From Gymnopilus junonius (lineage: Eukaryota > Basidiomycota > Agaricomycetes > Agaricales > Galerinaceae), in contig JADNYJ010000002.1 of NCBI GenBank assembly GCA_015501075.1, forward strand, positions 1,178,001 through 1,242,000: a stretch of DNA of 64,000 nucleotides, written 5' to 3'. Each line of letters starts with the position of its first letter. The stretch's first letter is position 1. Under the pieces are notes generated by a model. The model made no database searches. It was not told the origin of the DNA and saw nothing but the letters and a program-made list of their open reading frames with translations. Of the stretch, positions 1 to 10,625 are shown piece after piece. Both the position numbers and the translations under genes were made by a program.

Positions 1-362
1 CCTGGGTTGGTGATAAGGAATCGGAATTTGCTTCTCACGTCACGACCACCAATGCGCAGGCAAAGTCATCAGACGACAAAACATCTTCAGCTGCGGTTGC
101 ACTGCCAAAGCTTTCGTCAGTCTCCATTCCTACTTCAGCTCCCAACAAAGTTCTGGGTAAATTGAAAGCGTCTTCCAAAGGCGGCTCGGCCGTGACGTCA
201 GCTAATCCCTCTCGCGCTCCTTCTGCCAATCCAGAAACCCAAGGCATCCCCATTGCCAGTGTTATACGCGCACCTACCAAAATGCGCATCCTACAGCTTG
301 CTCCAACTTCTGAAGCAGGCGATTCCGACACGTCTGCTCTGCAGCCCATGATACACGACTGA
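1..362 (+). CDS. 3' end of an unrecognised gene (partial)
   Basis: One frame is open from base 3 to a TGA at 360-362, so this is the last exon of a gene that begins before the window. The visible part is about 119 residues, rich in Ser, Ala, Thr and Pro with scattered Lys, and looks disordered. It ends in ...LQPMIHD. No domain or motif is recognisable. A reverse-strand frame overlaps it almost exactly and is read as its shadow. The frame, low complexity and following AT-rich spacer fit a real C-terminal tail, but the function cannot be told from this fragment. Confidence 0.5.
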   Translation, partial: WVGDKESEFASHVTTTNAQAKSSDDKTSSAAVALPKLSSVSIPTSAPNKVLGKLKASSKGGSAVTSANPSRAPSANPETQGIPIASVIRAPTKMRILQLAPTSEAGDSDTSALQPMIHD

Positions 363-736
363 TTCTGCCGATATTTTTTTGTAATATTCAGAGCCCATAG
401 TTATTTATTTATCTACAGAATTCGTTCTAGTCTAATGCTCGTGGTAAAGGATTAATTACATTCTTTTTATGCCTTACGAGTCCCGTAAAAGACCATGCGC
501 AGGGGATAAAAGTTACTTAACATTGTAAACTGATGCTTACGCGCCGCCCGCAGTGGCACCTACCGCGTAGCGCTCGACGTGTCACCGCCGCGTGACAGAT
601 GACCTTTCTACAACTAGGCAATCTTAAATGGTACACTCAGACTGACTATTGCTCTTCGATGAATACTTGAGTTTGTCAATCCCCACTATTCTTAGCAGGT
701 TCTTCCCTTTTTCCCGGACAACGCTTTTGAGCTACA
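363..736. other. Intergenic region upstream of DOP1
   Basis: About 370 bases between the upstream gene's stop and the DOP1 start. The first half is AT-rich, as in a 3' flank. A GC-rich patch lies near 540-590, and the last 50 bases carry pyrimidine tracts, as is common just before fungal start codons. No RNA gene or repeat was seen. Confidence 0.5.
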
Positions 737-3700
737 ATGCCTGCAAATGCGACCTCGGTTTCTGGTGTTACCAAGAACGACACAGCTTCGGTCCCAACTA
801 GAACAAGTGAACGTGGTAGGGCATACGTCTTAACGATGGGATAGCTAACGAATCTCATTTCCAGATATTGCAATCCAAGCTTATGCTTCCGATCCGAAAT
901 TTAAGAAATATGCGCAGCAAATTGAAAAGTGCCTCAACTCTTTCGATAATGTTCACGAATGGGCAGACTGTATCGCGTTCTTGAAGCAACTTCTGAAGGC
1001 AAGGGTTCAATTTCAAGCCTATGATTGATGCTGAACTTTGAAGTACAGACATTTCAGACATATATGCAATTCAAGGAGATTCCTCGAAAATTAATCGTCG
1101 CGAAACGTCTGTCGCAATGTTTGAATCCAGCGCTCCCTACGGGAGTTCATCAACGTGCATTGGAAGTTTACATACATATATTGACAGTCCTCGGTGTATG
1201 TTTCTCTTGTTTCTTGCAGCTCATGATGCTAAACTTTTCGAAGCCGGAAGGATTGAAGCGCGACCTGTCCCTCTGGTCATCTGGCCTCTTCCCATTCTTC
1301 GAATACGCAGCTACATCTGTCAAAGTGACTATCTTTCTTTGATCCGTTGGCTATTTCTAATGAACTATGTCCTAGCCTACGCTTCTCAATATATATGATA
1401 CCCACTACCTCCCATTGCAGTCTAGTTTAAGGCCCATCATGAGATCTTTCATTCTCGCATTACTCCCAGGATTGGAAGAGGAAACTGGGGAGTTCTTCGA
1501 AAAAGTGCGTCTTTGCTTCCGAAAGTTTGACCCTTTTCTGAGCCACTTACATGCTTCTAGGTGCTGAATTTACTGGATCGGTTGTCTGGAGCAGTCTCAA
1601 CACCCTTCTACTTCCAGAACATATGGTTAATCATGTTGACGACACCCTCTGCCCGTGGAACATCATTAAATTTTCTTTCCCGACGCCTTCCACGTCTCAG
1701 CGCAGACGAGGGTATGTTTTTTTTTTCCTGAGGAACCAGTTTCCGTCTGATAATTATATCTCCCATCAGACATCACAGGAGTTGTTGGGAAAGATATTGG
1801 TCTTATGATTCGCGCATTCGCTTCCGCTTTGGAAGATGAAAACTTGCTTGTTCGACGAGCCGCCCTCGACACTTTGCTGCAGAGCATGAGACTTGATAGT
1901 CGCGCCATTCGTAAGGCGCAACTAGAGGATCGCTTTATATTGATGCGCGCTGCGACAGGCGTTGTACTACGTCGCGACCTTTCATTAAATCGCAGACTTT
2001 ACACCTGGTTATTGGGACCTGATGAAAAGAGTGACCATCAGATTGCATACTTGAGAAGCAATGCCCTCGAACTCCTCAATTCGACGCTCAAGGTCTGTAC
2101 GTCCAATTTTCAATATTTGACTGTATTCTAACTGTTCTCTATGTTCAGAATGAGATGTTCTCCCCTTCAGGAGAATATGCAGAATCAAGACCCTTCAAAA
2201 TTTTCATCTCACTACTTGATAAATGGGAAATTGGTGCTGCCTTAACCGATTCCCTTATATACGATGCGTTCAAAGCTATAAAACAACTAGTGCAACACCC
2301 AAGGGACAGCAGCGAGGACGTTCGTCACACGCGCTATGTTTGAGTGACTTGTTGCTGACTGATTTCGAAAGTTAATAGCAACGGCAACTACGCTTTATGA
2401 AGCAGTTGAACCGCAAATACTTTGGAAGCACCTTCTTTCTTCGATTTTTGATGAAATCCTGGGAGGGGGAAGTGTGGAGGTATTTGAAATCTCTAGATTT
2501 CTTGGTGTCTGTATTCTCACCGCTTTTCTTTCAGGCAATTCAATTAGTCCATTTCATTCTCCAGTCATTTCCACAGGACGAAGAGATAAAAACTATTCAT
2601 CTTCCAATCATCTTTGCTGGCTTTATTGATGTCCTAGATGTATATTTTTCTATATGTTCCTTTCTCGAAGCTTCACGGTTCTCACCTACTTTTAGTCCCA
2701 GATCCAGAAAGACCTTGAGAAGGCAACACGGCAATCCATAGTGACTTCCTGGCGCCTTTTGGAATCCATCCTTGACCAAATTCCTCAGTCTGCACTTTTG
2801 CAACGGCCTGGACTAGCCATAGAGTCTGAGGGTGACATTCGGACGCCATTCGATTTCTCCTGCATCTTTTACAAGGTCTCAAATCAAGCGAAGCCAACGA
2901 CAACAGGTCATCAAATGTCGACAGTACCACTCATTTCCTGTCTTGAAAACCTACTATCACTATGCCAAGATTACGCCTTATTCCTCTTCAAGGGACCTCA
3001 ACATGGCGTTATTCTACGGGAATCGTTCTGTCTTATAATGGCACTGATCCATACGCTCCTTGTACGATTAGATGCTTCACTCAATATTTCATGGAATCCA
3101 GCAGAGTGGCTTCATGTCATTCTCTCTAGCCTAGGTCACGAGGTGAGGTTGTACCTCTTTCAAGGCAGTGGCAGCATTTTCTGACGATCATCGAGGCTGC
3201 AACGTTCACAATTGTTGATCGATTGACCAGTATCTTAGTAGCTCTTCACCAAAGCCAGTATCTGGAACCAAAACTTGACATTGATGACAGGGCAGTAATA
3301 CATACGATGGTCGCCAGACTCCTTCATTATCTACACCAAGACTTCTCGGCATATCACGTCCGAGTAGTCAATCTATTATGGTCTTTGCAAGCATCAACAT
3401 CTTGTTCACATGTGGAGTCCATTGTCGCCCAGTCGATGTCGACTTCAGAATTACGCAAAATTTCTGAAGCATATGAGGCATTTGGGGTCATCTGGAGACT
3501 TTCTGGTACGTCAATGATCACTACGAATACGTTCCTTTAACGTGCTTCTAAACTCGCGAAAGAGGACAATCAGTTACCTGGGTTCAAGTTCAAGGTACCA
3601 ATGATGATTGTTTTGGATGCACTGAAGAGCGACAGCCCCCATCTCCGTCGTATTGGCGAAACATGGATGCGATGTAGCCTTAAATCCTACATCAGGTAGG

Positions 3701-6700
3701 GTAAATTCTTTCTTTCTTTGATTCAACTGCTAAGGTGACAAGGGTACTGGACCCTATACTGCACGATCTGTTAGATCCTTCAATATTGAGAACAGCAACT
3801 GTCTTCAAAGTTCGTGGGAGAGACCTTACGGGGTTCTTGTATGAACGTGCTTTCGATCAACATATTGTAAATTACCTTTTAGAAACCCTGCTATCCATTG
3901 TCACGTTCGGCGGACAGGGGTTCGCCAGGGCAGCGCGTACAGCATTAGTCAAGCGCTCGAATCATTCTGGATTTGTACAAAGAGTTTTGAACAGTGAGTG
4001 GTAGATAAAATATGTCTTGCCAGGCAAATTAATCATCATTAGGCAATATAGTCGACGCTGATGCATCGTACTTGGATGTGCTCGTCGAGGTTCTCCTTCG
4101 GTTAGATTCCCTTTGCTGAAGTAGTCAGTGAACTGACTCTCGGTCTAGTTTCGTTCAGTCTGAGCCAAAGCCTTTCTTGACGACTTCAATGCAATCACTC
4201 AACACCGCCATTCAATCAAATGCTATCGAGTTACTTCAAGTCATAGTTTCGCGAGGGGAGGTAGAAACATCTACCTCTTGAAGCCATCGAAGCAATTGTA
4301 GTCGGAAAACTATATTTTTCTGTCCACACGAATCGGCTAGATCTCCAGAACAAGTGGCTACATCTACTACATTCTGTCATCTCCGTTGCCACTTCTCAGT
4401 TGGAAGCGTCCAGAAAGTCTGCGCCTACAGCACACGATGAAAACGGCCCGGAAATCCCAGGTATCCTTGATAAAGGGCCAGATTCTGTTATTCGCTATCC
4501 TCTGAACCCTCTGATGACCCAAACTCTGGTTGATGGCATCTCTACGCACAGTAATCGTCCTGTCCTTCAACATTGGCTAGATTTCATTCTCATGGCAGTA
4601 CCCCAATTCCAGCCTGCCTTACAGGCCGTTGTCACGCCTCTTAATGACTGTCTATGTCGTCAGAGCATATCAGCACTAGGCGATGTTCTGAAGGCAGCCA
4701 ATCAGACCGATGTATATGCAGAAGATTTTTGCACATCTGTCACCGATGCGGAGTTGTCATGCTACTGAATGCACTTGAGCGTTTCATTCTATTGAGTCTT
4801 GCGTTACATCAGAGGTGGATGGCTCCGAAGAGGAAGTACCAGCCACAGAGAAAAGTACTACAGAAGCCAGCGGCTTGCTTGGTTACGTCTCAAACGTGTT
4901 CACTTCGGAATCCAGCTCCTCTAACCAAACGGACCAGTTGACAGTAAGTCATGCCTATATGTGAGGCCAGGATGTGCTGATATGGGATGTTGTAACCCAG
5001 ACCCGCTCACCTGGCTATCGCTCGTTGGACGAAGGTATCCGGGTCTTATACTCAATCTGGGCTTCGCTCGTCTGGAAACCTCTGCATGTTTGGTCTGTGA
5101 AAGATGACACTCTATCCTTGATTTATTCTCGCACAAGGCTCCGCTGTCGTCGAGTGCTTGAACATTTGTTCCGTGTTCAAACCACTGAAGTTTTTGAGTC
5201 GTTTGTAGATTGGTGGAGTCGTGAAACGACAGTGAGTCCTTACGCTGGAAAAGTAGTCATCTGCTGACCTTTCTAGTTATCGACGTCCTCTCCAGATTCA
5301 GCCTTTGAACTTATGGACGTGCTTGTCCTCACTGCGCAGAATGCGGTCCACATGATCTGCGAAAGTATTACTGCTCGCACACTAGCCATATCAGAAAAAG
5401 GCAGGAAGCAAGCGCTCAATCCGAATTTGTGAGTTGGAATAGAATCACAAAAAGGATTCTAATGAACAAAGATTTTTAGGACGGATGCAACGTTATTCAA
5501 ATTCCTTGAGCAATACCTACGACGTCTTGAAGACCCCTGGCTGTTCAAGTGTGGGGTCGTTACATTCAACTCGTCAAGGAACTCCTTAGCACCTCAGAGA
5601 TTTCAAAGTTTATCAATTCATGGCTCTCAGGTAATGTCTCCCGTTTGCAAGTCAATTTAATAAATTCAACCCAGTTTCAGATGTTTAGGTGTGTTGGCAG
5701 ATAAAGTTACACAGACAACAGCCATGGAGGACCGCAGAATACGACGTGAATTGCAGGTGTGTGTTACAAGGTTTCCCAGAGTTTGTTTCTCAACGTCAGA
5801 AGGATCATTATGGAAGACTCCTGGACATATGTTTGGTTTATGTGGGACGATTTACGGATCAAAGTTCTTGGATGCGAAGAAACACCAAGGAGGCGACCAA
5901 TACCAGTGGCCGAGAATCTCCTGCCCTTCGAAATAGTTTGTCTAATCTCAGTTTACTTTCAACATTGCTTATGCTGATTACCCTTCTTTAAAGTAGATTC
6001 TAATTCTCGCCTAGATGAAAAAGTTGAGGCGTCAACAAACCCTGAAAGCAGTAAACTAGCATCTATTGAAATTCTTCCTCAAGTAAATTCTTCGTTCAGG
6101 TCACCCTTCATATTCTAGTACTCAAGAACATATAGATCACATCTTTCGTCGCAGCGTCTGCTCTGCCAAACCTGCGGAAATTGTTGATGGAAAACGACAA
6201 GATTGTAGGCGCATGCAACAACATCGTTTATTACATTGTCAACCCCGCAATGAGAGGAAAGACTAGGTGCGTCATCGCGAGAGTACTTCGCTTCATGTTG
6301 CTCACCTCCTTTTATAGGCCTATGGATATCGATCCTATCGTGATCCAGATTTTGTTAGAAATGACTAAGTTACCAGTCGCACTCAAGGCTTGGAAATCAC
6401 CCGTTTTTGAGCTTTTAAACGACAACAGAGTCTTTAACTGCAGCCCTGGTGACGCGGCTAAATGGTTACCTATTGTGAAAGTTTTGTATGACACCGACAA
6501 GACAGCCTTTTTGGACCTGCTTGGTACGATTGCAGCGAATGATTTGAGTTGGAAAATTAATCCTTCCTACCTAGGTAAACTGGTCACTGCTACTTCTGCA
6601 AATATTTTCACGAATAGGGAATATGAAATGTTTTGCTGCGCTCACTGAACCTCCGGCGTTTGTCCTATGTACTCTTCGCCGGAGAAAAGAATAACTTCCT

Positions 6701-7498
6701 TGGACAGTTACCAACTATCCAGGAGAAACTCGTTGACATATTTCGCAGGCGTCTCGTCGCCCGTGGTACAAAGCGAGGTATTCTTGTGCATTCGCGTTTT
6801 GCTATGCCGCCTATCGCCACATAATTTAACGAGCTTTTGGCCTGTTATCCTGACTGAAATGGCGAGTATGTAACATTTCTAGATCAATCTTTGATTAATC
6901 GTATTCGGACAGTACCGTATATTCGAGCAAGTCATGACGAATATCCCTGTGATGGGTCGGAGGATCTTCAGCTTATCCTTTCAGCTTGTAAATGTTTGGA
7001 TACCCTGCTTGTTCTGCAAACAGAGGAATTTCAAATGTAAGGTTTTTTCTGAACTTGCCTTTATTAGCCGCTGATCATCATCAGTCACCAATGGATCTTC
7101 ATTACGGACACTGTTGACGCTGTATATAGATCTGACGACTGGATCCCTGAAGCCATAATGGACCGGCTTGCAGAGATCGCTGGTAGTTTGCCTGTAGGAG
7201 TAACGTCATCATGCACTGTGACAATCCATGCAAGCCTATTTAACCTATTTCTCTCCTCTAGGTCTCGACAGCCTCAGATAACGCTAACCCTCCTGAAAGT
7301 CCTGCACTGCAGCCTGACCGGGTCATGCGAAGACCCCTATTAGCGTCTTTGCGCCAAGTTGAAAGCTTGCGAGATTTGGTGCCCTTCTTCTCCAATGTCA
7401 GTATATCATCGTACGAGAGTGTCTATGCCAGTGGCGGGAACATTGACTGGCAAGCAGTGGAGAACAGTATCCTTGCCGATATGTTTGATGGACGATAG
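737..7498 (+). CDS. DOP1: Dopey-family protein (DOP1), Golgi/endosome traffic
   Basis: Dopey proteins are large cytosolic leucine-rich proteins that work with Mon2 and flippases in Golgi-endosome traffic and polarity. The N-terminus after ATG 737 matches the Dopey N-terminal domain closely: KFKKYAQQIEKCLNSF, then KEIPRKLIVAKRLSQCLNPA and SGLFPFFEYAATSVKPTLLN. The middle and C-terminal Dopey parts follow, including GLLGYVSNVF, ALRCLGVLADKVTQTTAMED and LLNALERFILLSLA, up to ...ADMFDGR and TAG at 7496-7498. Some twenty short introns are needed; the first (999-1048) appears to use a GC donor. Between about 4.27 and 6.75 kb the conserved sequence jumps frame at least seven times with no room for introns (see findings). 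Identity is secure. Whether this copy is intact is not: it is either a decaying gene or a consensus with indel errors. It converges on the Ssp120-like gene. Confidence 0.9.
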
Positions 7499-7705
7499 TG
7501 GCATCACTTAGATTATTTCCTTCCTACTTTTATCTATTTCCCGTCGTGCTAGTGACATGTAATACGAGATACCCGTTTCCTGGATGGATATATGTGATCA
7601 AATGCACTCGCTCAACGAGGCCCCAAATCATCCAAACTGTGTAAGAATACATAAGCAAAGAAAGTTCAGATAGAATGGGTATTAATATAAATTATATCAA
7701 GTCGT

Positions 7706-9032
7706 TCAGAAATCACCCCAATTGCGGCGGAACTTGTACTGCATACGGGTACTCTGCTTCAGTAAACTCAGACCACACGGAAAGTGACGAAGAAAGGACA
7801 TTACCTTGTAGGGTAGATTTTTCCTTTGGTGAAAGTGGGATGAGTTTCAGGATTAATTGAGCATATATACAGCTGAAACAGACCTCATCTTGTCACTAGG
7901 CTCCGTAGGTGGCTTGTAGCCTGCTTCACCGGTCCCCCAATCTCCTTTTCGTGAAGCTTCAGTGCGGGCGTTTTTATACTTCACTTCAGGGACTTGTTTC
8001 TCTGGCGGTGCCACCCGAGTTATAGGTTTCGAGGCAGCTTCTTCAGCTTTTTGTTTGGCGGCAACGGCGGCGTCCTCTTGGGCTTTGAGGACTTCTTCTA
8101 TTGTAACACCTTGGAACTTAGCTTCCCTTTCAGCCTCTTTTCGCTCAATCGCTTCGTGTTGTGAAAAGTGCTCCATATCTTCAGCATGGGTGTAAGATTC
8201 GTCCGTTTGCGTTTCCGGGGTTGAATGGAATTGCTCTGAACGTGCCAATGTCAGGGATGCATAATAAATATATGAAGTGAAGGCATCAAACCTTCATGAT
8301 GAAGGAAAAATTCTAGAAAAAGGTCAGCAAGATGTCTCAAATCCATAGAGAAGGATAAAGAAGAGAAATGCAACGCACCGCTCTCAACGTCGTAATGATG
8401 ACCCTCGGCTCCAAATTCATCAAAGTTGGGTAAACCTGATAAACCAACCTGCTCGAGCTCGTCCGCTGTAATCAAACCGTCACCATTCAGATCAAGGCGC
8501 TTGAGGACGGTAGAAACAATATGTTCAGCTTTTTCTTGATGTTCAATCTCGTCCTGCGTGCGAGTTTACTTTCATAATGAGCAAAAGTAGGCGAAGACCG
8601 GACCTTCGATTTCTTCTGGGAATAGACGTGGTGAACGCCATATATTGCTTCAACTTCATCCTTGTCCCAAAAGCCGTTCCTATGCGTGAGTGTAACGAGT
8701 AGACGCCTTGTGGGATTCCGGGATATCGTACCTATTCAGATCATGCAGCTGGAAAAAGCTCCGGATATCAAAGGAGTCGCTACGGTGATGCCAACATATG
8801 TCAGTTTCTCTGCATTGAGAGAGAGACGGAGCACTTACATATGGTGCTCCGAGGACATCTAACGTTACAAGTTCAACACAGTTCACTAGAGAAGCAAGTT
8901 TCTGCAACGCACATGTCTTTGGGCGTATTCTTGGATTGTTTCTCCTTTCACTGGTCCAGCATTTTCGTGGCCCCCGTGAGCGAGGCTGCTTTGGACAAGG
9001 CCGAGCAAAGACAGGCAAAGGAGTTTAAGCAT
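7706..9032 (-). CDS. SSP120: Secretory-pathway EF-hand protein, Ssp120/nucleobindin-like
   Basis: The N-terminus from ATG 9030-9032 is a signal peptide (MLKLLCLSLLGLVQSSLA) followed by HGGHENAG, so the protein enters the ER. Downstream are a SFFQLHDLNR helix and EF-hand loops such as LDLNGDGLITADEL, then a long charged coiled coil (EAIERKEAEREAKFQGVTIE). This is the layout of yeast Ssp120 and animal nucleobindins, Ca-binding proteins of the ER-Golgi. The C-terminus is rebuilt across two introns through a 19-nt exon (7805-7823) to a last exon at 7706-7738, giving ...DKMRKNLPYK then YKFRRNWGDF and stop; I expected this ending from the family. An alternative in-frame ATG lies 36 bases upstream (9066-9068). 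Ca binding is inferred from the EF-hand loops. Confidence 0.82.
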
Positions 9033-9376
9033 TGTCGCTCGTGGCAGAAACGGCAGTTGCATTAACAAGGCAAACGACTTCGCTTAGTCATCAGTTTAGG
9101 GCGTTTGCACGACTCAGGGTCAGGGAAAGCTCCATTTGCCACTTATTACCCTGTCCAATAGACCCTCCGGATATTCGATACAAGAAACATATAAGGTTGA
9201 ATTATTTCGAGATGCAACTATGAAACCTGGAAAGAGTGTGTGTGGTGTCCATGAACGAGTGTTGGATACTACTTACTGAAAACATGGATTAGGGTTCTAT
9301 ACTATCTGCAAATTTATACAAGTGACCAATTGCCCAAGGAAGTCCAGAAAAGAAAAAAATCTATGAAAATTTTCCA
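9033..9376. other. Intergenic spacer: Ssp120-like promoter and GH128 3' flank
   Basis: About 340 bases separate the Ssp120-like start from the stop of the next minus-strand gene. The part near 9290-9376 is A/T-rich with an A-run, fitting a 3' flank. The rest should hold the Ssp120-like promoter. No other gene or RNA was seen. Confidence 0.45.
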
Positions 9377-10625
9377 CTACGATAGCCAGAAAATACCGGA
9401 GAAGCCCATGACCACAGATGTCACAAAGAGATAGATAGGTATGGCTGAGAATAAGGATCCTCGTGCGCTCATAGCGGAATTGAACGCGACCGGGAACGTA
9501 GAAGCAGGGCCGAATGTCGGGTTGTCCGCGCCATTTACCGTACTGTATGTAGCGGTAGGTCCAGCGGTTACAACTTCGGTATGAACAGTTTTTGCACCAG
9601 TGTAGAGTTGGCCCAAGGTATTAAGTGCACCATCGTCAGTTAGCATATCTAGATAACATTAAAACCTTGAACTTAGAAATTTTATCAAACATACTGTAGG
9701 AAATATTGGGGCGTGGCCGCTACAAAAGGAAATCAGCAAATGTTCCACGTTCGGATGCCAGGTGCGACTCACGAAATAACCAAACCAAGCGTAGCGTTCG
9801 ATCCAAGACAGAGAATCCATGTACGTTGTGGTTTGGTTCATGAAATCCAGAACAACTACAGATGAGTTAGCTTAGCTAGTCTGGCACACGGAGGTGAAAA
9901 GAAGTCCAACCAGATTCGTTCGTCGATGTCTCCGCATATTCAGTTATCCAGATAGGGTATTGCGGAAACTGGCCATGAATGCTCCATATGTAGCCATAGA
10001 AAGCCTCAACGCCCGACCCATACCTGTATGTCGCTTAGTATCAGAGTCTCTGGAAGAAGAAGGGAACATCATTACCAGTGCAAAGGGAGGAAGTCAATGG
10101 TGCAGTTGGTGCATGCCTGGAAAAAGGCTTGCAACCAAGGTACACCTGTGGATGAAGCAGTCACAGCCGGGCCTCCAAGGCGGATCCCCTGGGATTTAAG
10201 AGGCTGGATCCATTGCATCCATAACTTTGCCGCATCTCCCGGAGCAATATCGGATTCATCAACAAAATCTGGCTCATTGAACGCCTTCCGTACTATGAGG
10301 ACGACATGATAATTTATCAATAATGAAAGGACGGTACCAAGATAATGTTGGCTCCTTGAGCCTGGACATCACTCGCAAAACTGTCGATGCCGACGGATCC
10401 CCATTGCATTGGAATATAGCTCAGGTTCGCTGTGGCCAGGTAGTCAGGAGGTAAGCTAGCCCAGTTATAATCCCAAGAGAGAACGCTGTTTGTCTGATTA
10501 GCGTTAATTACGTCTCCTGGAACGTCACCAGCATAACCAATGCCACGTTTTGGATTCTTGGTACGAGCCGACGACAGTGAAATCCACAAAGAAAGGGAAA
10601 GGAGAAATGAGAGGCGGAGAAACAT
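9377..10625 (-). CDS. GH128 endo-beta-1,3-glucanase-like wall protein, probably GPI-anchored
   Basis: This matches the Asl1-like glycosyl hydrolase family (GH128), which acts on beta-1,3-glucan in cell walls. The protein starts with a signal peptide (MFLRLSFLLSLSLWISLSSA), then KRGIGYAGD, SVLSWDYNW and a barrel core. Two acidic motifs carry the likely catalytic glutamates: FNEPDF after the second intron and WITEYADT near 9.75 kb. QPLKSQGIRLGGPA and CTNCTIDFLPLHW are typical core strands. The C-terminus is Thr/Ser-rich and ends in a hydrophobic stretch (SAIPIYLFVTSVVMGF) with hardly any tail, fitting a GPI signal, so surface anchoring is inferred. At least four introns interrupt it. Substrate is inferred from the family. 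Confidence 0.85.
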
